Assembly: GCA_900321605.1 (NCBI GenBank)
Contig: ONWR01000001.1
Span: 78,452-142,451, forward strand
Origin: an uncultured Bacteroidales bacterium
Lineage (GTDB): Bacteria > Bacteroidota > Bacteroidia > Bacteroidales > Paludibacteraceae
Reading direction: 5' to 3'
Length of the DNA: 64,000 nt
Below are positions 53,366 through 58,152 of the stretch, in pieces. Position 1 is the first letter of the stretch. Each line of letters opens with the position of its first letter. Both the position numbers and the translations under genes were made by a program. Under the pieces are notes generated by a model. The model saw nothing but the letters and a program-made list of their open reading frames with translations, was not told the origin of the DNA and ran no database searches.

Positions 53366-53924
53366 ATCCAACAGCCCGAAGGGCGGTCTTACAGCGCAGC
53401 GGTCTTACAGCGTCAGCGGTCTTACAGCACACCTCGTGTGCGGTCTGCTGCTGCTCATTATGAGCAGCTGCTCTGTGAGTTTCAAACTGAACGGTGCCAA
53501 CATCAACTACCAGACCACGCACTCTATCGGCATCTCGGACTTCCCGAACAATGCGCCGATGGTCAACCCGACGCTGAGCAATGCGCTCACGGAGGAGATA
53601 CGCGATCTCTATCAGCGTCAAACGCGCCTCCAGATCCTCCGCAAAGGCGGTGATCTCGAACTCGAAGGCTCCATCATCGGCTACGACCTCTCGCAGGGTG
53701 CCATCAGTGTGGACAGCTACGCTTCGGAGAGCAAACTGACAATCCGCGTTTCCGTGCGGTTCACCAATAACATCAACCCCGAAGAGTCGTTTGAGAAGAC
53801 CTATACAGCGTACCAGACCTTCGACGCTGCCCTCCTCCTGTCCGACGTGCAAGATGAGCTTTGCGCCACGATGATACGTGAGATTGCAGAGAATATTTAC
53901 AACGATACAGTAGCAAAATGGTAA
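53355..53924 (+). CDS. lptE: LptE-family LPS assembly lipoprotein with repeat-built signal region
   Basis: Outer-membrane lipoprotein that plugs the LptD barrel; 189 aa. The body shows SVSFKLNGANINYQTTHSIG and NPTLSNALTEEIRDLYQRQT, typical of Bacteroidota LptE. Residues about 7-38 are encoded by the 16-nt hairpin array (53370-53468), including the hydrophobic core and lipobox (LLLIMSSC) made by the 8-bp hairpin GCTGCTCA-TTA-TGAGCAGC. The signal is still plausible: basic N-region, hydrophobic stretch, SSC. The start overlaps the activator's stop. Confidence 0.88.
   Translation: MIYKSNSPKGGLTAQRSYSVSGLTAHLVCGLLLLIMSSCSVSFKLNGANINYQTTHSIGISDFPNNAPMVNPTLSNALTEEIRDLYQRQTRLQILRKGGDLELEGSIIGYDLSQGAISVDSYASESKLTIRVSVRFTNNINPEESFEKTYTAYQTFDAALLLSDVQDELCATMIREIAENIYNDTVAKW
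53370..53468. repeat. Hairpin array encoding the LptE signal region
   Basis: GGTCTTACA linkers start at 53385, 53401 and 53418, separated by CAGCCC-GAA-GGGCG, GCGCAGC, GCGTCAGC, GCACAC-CTC-GTGTGC (53427-53441) and GCTGCTCA-TTA-TGAGCAGC (53450-53468). Same linker as arrays A and C in the oxidoreductase gene. Confidence 0.85.
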
Positions 53925-53952
53925 CCATTTAACAAATGTTTTTTATGTTTAT

Positions 53953-54094
53953 GGCCTTGATTGATTTAAACTCGGAGAGTTGAGCAAATAGGTAGTAAAA
54001 GCTGCCTGGAAGCTTGCTTACAAGCAGGTTTTAGTGGCTATTTGTTCAAGAAGCTCTGCTTCTAAAGCAATCGAGGGGTTTTATATGTTTTTGT
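53953..54094 (+). ncRNA. Candidate multibranched structured RNA
   Basis: CCTTGATTG pairs with CAATCGAGG (9 bp, one G.U), enclosing three hairpins: AACTC-GGA-GAGTT; a long stem GAGCAAATAG/CTATTTGTTC with an inner TAAAA-CTGC pairing and GCTTG-CTTA-CAAGC tip; and GAAGC-TCT-GCTTC. There are no stop-free frames of note and no clear promoter. Either a transcribed RNA in the lptE 3' region or a repeat-family member; I do not recognise it. Confidence 0.4.
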
Positions 54095-54131
54095 TTAATT
54101 TTATAGGACTCCATATAACTATTTAACAAAA

Positions 54132-54168
54132 AAATGACATAGAATTTGCATATGTCATTTTTTTTTCG
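54132..54168 (+). terminator. Terminator fused to the secG promoter
   Basis: AAATGACATA (54132-54141) and TATGTCATTT (54151-54160) form a 10-bp stem with A7 before and T9 after. The 9-nt loop contains TTTG (54145-54148), the -33 box of secG. Confidence 0.75.
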
Positions 54169-54176
54169 TACCTTTG
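54145..54176 (+). promoter_or_regulatory. secG promoter
   Basis: TTTG at 54145-54148, TACCTTTG at 54169-54176, 20-bp spacer lying in the terminator's right arm and T-run. The leader to the ATG (54343) is about 160 nt and carries the 16-nt repeat array. Confidence 0.78.
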
Positions 54177-54192
54177 CACCCGATTTTGAGAT

Positions 54193-54320
54193 TGCCTTTC
54201 CGTAAAGCAGTCTATTAATGAGATTGTCTTTCTGTGAAATGGTCTGTCAGCGAAGCGGTCTGTCAGTGAAACGGTCTGTCAGAGAAGCGGTCTGTCAGCG
54301 AAGCGGTCTATTAATTTAAA
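54193..54320. repeat. 16-nt hairpin array in the secG leader (about 8 units)
   Basis: GGTCTGTCA begins at 54241, 54257, 54273 and 54289, and GGTCTATTA at 54305: an exact 16-nt period. Variable 7-mers are GCGAAGC, GTGAAAC, GAGAAGC and GCGAAGC. Three degenerate units precede from 54193. It would be transcribed as the 5' leader of secG. Confidence 0.88.
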
Positions 54321-54342
54321 ACATGTTTAAAATTAAATAATT

Positions 54343-54711
54343 ATGTACATTTTTATTACTATCTTAATTGTCTTTGCCGCCGTTCTGCTGACGCTTTTGG
54401 TGTTGGTACAGAATAGTAAAGGCGGTGGTCTGGCTGCCGGTTTCGCGAGCGGCAACCAGGTGATGGGTGCGCCCCGTACGGCAGACTTCTTGGAGAAAGC
54501 TACATGGACGCTGATTGCGGTGATTGTTGCTTTCAGCATTGCTGCTGTTGGTTTCAATGCCGGTAATAACGCTTCTTCGGACGATCAATCCGCTATCCAA
54601 GTAGAGGAAGTAGCTCCCGAAGCTGCTCCTGTAGCAGAGCCCGCATCCGAGTCCGCTCCTGCTGCAGCTCCTGCTGCAGAGCCTGCTGCTGAACTCCCCG
54701 CACAGGACTAA
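54343..54711 (+). CDS. secG: Preprotein translocase subunit SecG
   Basis: Small inner-membrane subunit of SecYEG, 122 aa. Two TM helices (FITILIVFAAVLLTLLVLVQ and TLIAVIVAFSIAAVGF) flank the conserved cytoplasmic loop NSKGGGLAAGFASGNQVMGA. The C-terminal tail is Ala/Pro/Glu-rich (AAPAAEPAAE-like), common in Bacteroidota SecG. A terminator follows 18 bp later. Confidence 0.95.
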   Translation: MYIFITILIVFAAVLLTLLVLVQNSKGGGLAAGFASGNQVMGAPRTADFLEKATWTLIAVIVAFSIAAVGFNAGNNASSDDQSAIQVEEVAPEAAPVAEPASESAPAAAPAAEPAAELPAQD

Positions 54712-54728
54712 TCCTGTCCGCAACCAAC

Positions 54729-54764
54729 GAAAAAAGTGTGTCATTCATTTGGCACACTTTTTTG
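54729..54764. terminator. Bidirectional terminator after secG
   Basis: AAAAAAGTGTG and CACACTTTTTT form an 11-bp stem around TCATTCATTTGG. The - strand Bro-N-like fragment reads into it and ends inside (stop at 54745). Confidence 0.85.
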
Positions 54765-54927
54765 TTAACCATTGTTTGAACGGCTCAGCTTTTTTGGAGG
54801 GGATGGATTGGATGATGCGGAAAAGTTGCTCAGTATCAGCCACATCGGTAAGGTAACGCTTACCATCAGCAGCCTGCAATTTCAGTTGCTTACAATTTGT
54901 AAGCATCTCATTTGCGCCTTCTGCCAT
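54745..54927 (-). pseudogene. Fragment of a Bro-N-like phage antirepressor
   Basis: 60 aa with the segment TNCKQLKLQAADGKRYLTDV and IIQSIPSKKAEPFKQWL, matching the centre of Bro-N/DinD-type antirepressor-like proteins. The N-terminal Bro-N portion and everything after AEPFKQWL are missing; the frame ends inside the secG terminator. The promoter (54945-54977) is intact, so a short peptide may still be made. Probably a remnant of a larger gene. Confidence 0.65.
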
Positions 54928-54944
54928 AGGTTTCAAATTTGCTA

Positions 54945-54977
54945 CAAAGGTACAAAAAAAAATATGATATATGCAAA
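54945..54977 (-). promoter_or_regulatory. Promoter of the Bro-N-like fragment
   Basis: - strand TACCTTTG (54945-54952) and TTTG (54974-54977), 21-bp spacer. The -33 region is TTTGCATATATCATA, close to the palindrome motif. Confidence 0.7.
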
Positions 54978-55097
54978 TTTTCGTTCACAAATTTAACGAA
55001 TTAAACGAAATTGGACTTATTGTCCACAGATTGCACAAAGGACACAGATTTACGGTTAGTCTAAAAGCACCCCAAAACAATTCCCTTCATAAACTTA

Positions 55098-55125
55098 ACA
55101 TCCCCGCCGGAGGGCAGGGGTGCTT
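55098..55125. repeat. CCCCGCC-GGAG-GGCAGGGG hairpin (copy 1 of 3)
   Basis: AACATCCCCGCC/GGCAGGGGTGCTT-type stem with a GGAG loop just past the stop of the 2-TM gene. Related copies lie at 57149-57176 and 57868-57895, all at 3' ends of - strand accessory genes. Confidence 0.65.
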
Positions 55126-55137
55126 GAGAGATGATAC

Positions 55138-55893
55138 TTATCTTTTCCAAGATATACGATAGAAATATCCAGACTCAGGTCTAAATGTTTGATACAAATA
55201 TTGCCGGTGGACAGAATCATAAGGAATCGTATCAAATTTCTTATATCCCCCTCCTGTAGCCGCATGTATCAATTTGCGCTCCACAACAGCATTTTCTGAC
55301 ATATTTTTATATCCCAACGATATATTAACTTGAATATAATCAATTGGATAGTCAACTCTTAATTCTACGTAGGTTGACGATTTGTGGTTAGAATCATTTA
55401 TATTTGCCTTAAACTGAACGGCGGCAGTTTGGTTATAGAGAGGAGGATTCTTAAATCCAAGTTTCAAAGTGTCAAATTCTGTCTCGTCATCATGTTTGTC
55501 AAGTCCTACAACGTCCTGCAAGTCAGACTCCCATTTGAAATTATCATCGCCCGACCATTTTAAACCGGTATCGAAGACTTGCATTATAGCACACTTAACC
55601 TGAATTAGTTTCTGCACTTCAAAAAGGATATGATCCCCATCGTCTGTTTTATAGGTTATATAGGATGATATGCACCGATGATCTCCGTTGATATTCTCTT
55701 CCAAGTAACTATTTAATACGCGCAAAATAGCCCACAATATGGTTGCCAATGAAAGTACCAGTGTTCCTAATGCGATCCATATTGCTATTTGATCACGAAA
55801 GCACAAACAAACAACAGATACGATAGAACATATCGCACTGACTGCCATAAGTTTTTTATTGACTACTAGCCAAAACTTTGATAAGAGTTTCAT
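55138..55893 (-). CDS. Two-TM membrane protein with unknown soluble domain
   Basis: 251 aa. Two adjacent TM helices (about 15-32 and 36-58) precede a soluble domain of about 190 residues that looks beta-rich (VELRVDYPIDYIQVNISLGY, then YLYQTFRPESGYFYRISW at the C-terminus). The layout, a 2-TM anchor plus a cytoplasmic domain, recalls membrane effectors of anti-phage systems, but I do not recognise the domain. AT-rich. It has its own promoter and lies 139 bp downstream of the RES gene. Confidence 0.75.
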   Translation of the reverse strand: MKLLSKFWLVVNKKLMAVSAICSIVSVVCLCFRDQIAIWIALGTLVLSLATILWAILRVLNSYLEENINGDHRCISSYITYKTDDGDHILFEVQKLIQVKCAIMQVFDTGLKWSGDDNFKWESDLQDVVGLDKHDDETEFDTLKLGFKNPPLYNQTAAVQFKANINDSNHKSSTYVELRVDYPIDYIQVNISLGYKNMSENAVVERKLIHAATGGGYKKFDTIPYDSVHRQYLYQTFRPESGYFYRISWKR

Positions 55894-55936
55894 TATATTT
55901 TTATGCGTCTACACCCATCATTTTGAATTTTCGCTG

Positions 55937-55968
55937 CAAAATTACAAAAAATAATTTATATATGCAAT
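55937..55968 (-). promoter_or_regulatory. Promoter of the two-TM protein gene
   Basis: - strand TAATTTTG (55937-55944) with ATTG (55965-55968) at the -33 distance of 20 bp; the region reads ATTGCATATATAAA, a half of the palindrome. Confidence 0.65.
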
Positions 55969-55977
55969 AATTTGCTC

Positions 55978-56024
55978 AAAAAAAATGCCATTTTTATCAA
56001 TTTTTCGGATTTTACGGCATTTTT
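55978..56024 (-). terminator. Terminator after the RES gene
   Basis: AAAAATGCC (55981-55989) and GGCATTTTT (56016-56024) form a 9-bp stem with a 26-nt loop; the A-run at 55978-55985 gives a T-tract on the - strand. Confidence 0.65.
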
Positions 56025-56032
56025 ATTGATTC

Positions 56033-57112
56033 TCATTCATTAATAGAAGCGAAATCCATTTCCCGTAACCGCTCTTCTAAGATATAAAATAACGTGTTTT
56101 CTTCCTGCCTATCGGATGCTATCCCAAACACAGATTCTTTATTTGCTTCATATTCACTGGTAGTCGGTTGCGTCAAAGAAAACATCTCTGACAATCGTGA
56201 GCAATAGCCTTTATCGGCGACCTCATACACAGGGATAGCGATATTCTCTATTACACGTAAATCATGACCTATATAATTTTTGAAATCCTCTTCCTGTTGA
56301 GTAGTATCATAGATTACTCCATCAATGGTTCTTTTGCTTGCACTATCCTTCACGATCATGTGCATTACAAGTTGAGGGAATACATATTCAGGTTTGTAGA
56401 TTCCTTCATCGGATTGAGTTTTAAAAGAGCATGCTATAATCAACGGCAATGCCATTAAATATTCCTTTAAGTCCGAACTGGTCGCTTGTCCCAAATCTCT
56501 TTGAATTCTCAAGTCCAGCAAATTTAATTTTTCGCCATCTTTCAAACGAAATGCAGCAATCATGAGATTATTGATGTTTGCTCTCCGCATTTCTTCCCAG
56601 CATACATAAATGGAGCATCCCAAATACAAGCAAGGCATTCCTATCATGCTATACCGATAGGATTTGATTAATTCGCGTTTTTCATAGGGGGTGTGAAAAA
56701 GATCTTTTCTTTTAAATGTTTTATAGATTTTTCCCCCTTCCACTTTAGACCTCATTCGATAATAGGTCGTTATACCATTGGCATTTACTCTCTCATAACG
56801 CCATTTATCTTTGTATTTTCTCCACCATTTATTCTCTATACATTTGGCAATAGTACCATTGTTATAATCGCTATAGGTCCTTTGGATATACTCACATAAT
56901 TTTTTCAAATCTCGTTTGAATTTTTTATCAGGATGATAGACAGGATTAAGGCTTAACAAGTCATTAGTATCACCGTATCCTTCATACTTTACTCCATCCG
57001 ATACACATTCACAATACTTTTCTAAGGCATTCTGCAATCGTTCTGTGAACACTCTCCCATCAGCTTGAGTCCATTCATAGATATTTTTTACCAAATCTCT
57101 ATAATCTAGCAT
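56033..57112 (-). CDS. RES-domain protein (putative NAD+-degrading toxin/effector)
   Basis: 359 aa. A N-terminal helical region of about 110 residues precedes a RES domain: TYYRMRSK (116-123), FHTPYEKRELIKSYRYSMIG (139-158), PCLYLGCSIYVCWEEM (160-175), LIIACSFK (223-230) and YKPEYVFPQ (238-246). These cover the Arg, Glu and Ser positions that name the family. RES toxins such as MbcT/ParT act on NAD+ or use it as an ADP-ribose donor and pair with an Xre-type antitoxin; no such gene is adjacent. Neighbours are a nucleotidyltransferase upstream and the 2-TM protein downstream. Confidence 0.85.
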   Translation of the reverse strand: MLDYRDLVKNIYEWTQADGRVFTERLQNALEKYCECVSDGVKYEGYGDTNDLLSLNPVYHPDKKFKRDLKKLCEYIQRTYSDYNNGTIAKCIENKWWRKYKDKWRYERVNANGITTYYRMRSKVEGGKIYKTFKRKDLFHTPYEKRELIKSYRYSMIGMPCLYLGCSIYVCWEEMRRANINNLMIAAFRLKDGEKLNLLDLRIQRDLGQATSSDLKEYLMALPLIIACSFKTQSDEGIYKPEYVFPQLVMHMIVKDSASKRTIDGVIYDTTQQEEDFKNYIGHDLRVIENIAIPVYEVADKGYCSRLSEMFSLTQPTTSEYEANKESVFGIASDRQEENTLFYILEERLREMDFASINE

Positions 57113-57139
57113 TTTCTCTTAAATTTAAAGTTAATTACG

Positions 57140-57232
57140 CTATATATTCTCAACAACCCCACCAAAGGCAGGGTTGTGAGGTTTATTTAGTTGCTCCACC
57201 ATTACGCGGCGTTCTTCATCGGTCAAACTCAT
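57140..57232 (-). pseudogene. Truncated HEPN-like gene start
   Basis: A 30-aa frame starts with ATGA overlap on the nucleotidyltransferase stop: MSLTDEERRVMVEQLNKPHN. The opening resembles HEPN-domain partners of minimal nucleotidyltransferases, but after LNK the sequence enters the CAACCCTGCC...GGGTTG repeat (57149-57176) and ends. It looks like a partner gene cut short at a repeat. Confidence 0.55.
57149..57176. repeat. CAACCCC-CAAAGGCAGGGTTG hairpin (copy 2 of 3)
   Basis: CAACAACCC pairs with GGGTTGTG around CACCAAAGGCA. It lies exactly where the HEPN-like frame loses similarity. Confidence 0.65.
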
Positions 57233-57549
57233 ACCAAGACTACTTTATCGTGTTCAACATTCTTGACAAACGGGGTAAAATGCATTTGTTGCCATTGTTT
57301 TTTGGTATAAATCTGAGGAATAACCATTTGGTCTTCTTCAGAAGCCATCAATGTAAAGGGATAAGCATATCGTACAAAATCGGTTGTCTTTTGCTTATCT
57401 TCATCCAATAAGATCAGCAAATCCCAGTCTGACTCAGTATTGGCTGTCCCTCTGGCGCGAGATCCGTACAACCACAAAGAAGCTGTACTTGGAAGAACTT
57501 GCTTTCCAAGCATTGACAAACGTCTTATGAATTGTTTTGAATCACTCAT
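57229..57549 (-). CDS. Minimal nucleotidyltransferase (MNT) domain protein
   Basis: 106 aa. The pol-beta-type motif WLYGSRARGTANTESDWDLL (26-45) gives the GSxARG and D-x-D residues. MNT proteins usually act as antitoxins that AMPylate a HEPN RNase encoded immediately downstream; here that partner is reduced to about 17 credible residues. Own promoter at 57579-57610. The surviving MNT may be a leftover of a broken HEPN-MNT module or serve another partner. Confidence 0.88.
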   Translation of the reverse strand: MSDSKQFIRRLSMLGKQVLPSTASLWLYGSRARGTANTESDWDLLILLDEDKQKTTDFVRYAYPFTLMASEEDQMVIPQIYTKKQWQQMHFTPFVKNVEHDKVVLV

Positions 57550-57578
57550 AGTTTATTATCCTTTTACCTTTGACGCCG

Positions 57579-57610
57579 CAAAGTTACAACAAATTTATCA
57601 AATATGCAAA
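57579..57610 (-). promoter_or_regulatory. Promoter of the MNT gene
   Basis: - strand TAACTTTG (57579-57586) and TTTG (57607-57610), 20-bp spacer; the -33 region reads TTTGCATATTTGATAA. Confidence 0.75.
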
Positions 57611-57922
57611 TATTTAGGCGAAATTATTAAATATGCTCGCATAATTTTATGATTTTGACTAAATAGTTGTTATTTGCACGTCAGTGCGACAGTAATTTCG
57701 AGGTGGGACGGCAAAGCCGTGTCGGTGTCCTCGAAGTTACTATATTTGATATACACAACTTTTTCACGAACAATTTTATATTTTCGTAAATTTTTGATCA
57801 TTACAAAACCCTTATAAAACTCTTACAAAACTCTTATAAAACTCTTATAAAACTCTTACAAAACTCAACAACCCCGCCGGAAGGCAGGGTTGTTAAGTTA
57901 TTTCGCCGGAAAGGCGGGAGGG
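57611..57922. repeat. Gene-free stretch: long hairpin, 11-nt repeats, C/G hairpins
   Basis: 57691-57741 is a 51-nt hairpin: AGTAATTTCGAGG pairs with CCTCGAAGTTACT (13 bp, one G.U), with ACGGC-AAA-GCCGT inside. 57803-57867 is about six copies of an 11-nt unit (ATAAAACTCTT/ACAAAACTCTT). 57868-57895 is copy 3 of the AACAACCCCGCC/GGCAGGGTTGTT hairpin with a GGAA loop, followed by CGCC-GGAAA-GGCG. No gene is visible. Confidence 0.7.
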
Positions 57923-58066
57923 TTAGTTACCGATGACATCACCACCTCCTAAATCAGTAGTTCCTTGACCACTGTTCTGAAGGGTTCCCGGGCTACCTGC
58001 TAATACGAGCGAAGATAATTTCACTTGCTCTGTCTCTACAATCGGTTTCTTATACATCTTTTTCAT
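57923..58066 (-). CDS. 47-aa peptide gene of Bacteroidales type
   Basis: Starts MKKMYKKPIVETEQVKLSSL and ends in a Gly/Asn/Ser-rich tail (GTTDLGGGDVIGN). Short genes opening with MKKxYxxPxxxxxxx and ending in Gly-rich tails are frequent in Bacteroidales and are uncharacterised. It lies downstream of the 1697-aa surface protein on the same strand, separated by an inverted repeat. Confidence 0.6.
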   Translation of the reverse strand: MKKMYKKPIVETEQVKLSSLVLAGSPGTLQNSGQGTTDLGGGDVIGN

Positions 58067-58101
58067 AATTGATATTTTTTACGTTATTAAATTATAGTTG
58101 A

Positions 58102-58143
58102 CTAGTCTACTGGTAGACTATCTCTAGTTTTCCAGTAGACTAG
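58102..58143. repeat. 12-bp perfect inverted repeat
   Basis: CTAGTCTACTGG (58102-58113) and CCAGTAGACTAG (58132-58143) with an 18-nt loop. The left arm itself forms TAGTCTAC-TG-GTAGACTA. No T-run on either side, so it is not a standard terminator. It lies between the surface-protein gene and the 47-aa gene. Confidence 0.75.
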
Positions 58144-58152
58144 CAGACTATC

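Noticed and set aside
54193-54320. CRISPR array
   Set aside because: The 16-nt period is too short, the variable part is only 7 nt and palindromic, and no cas genes are present.
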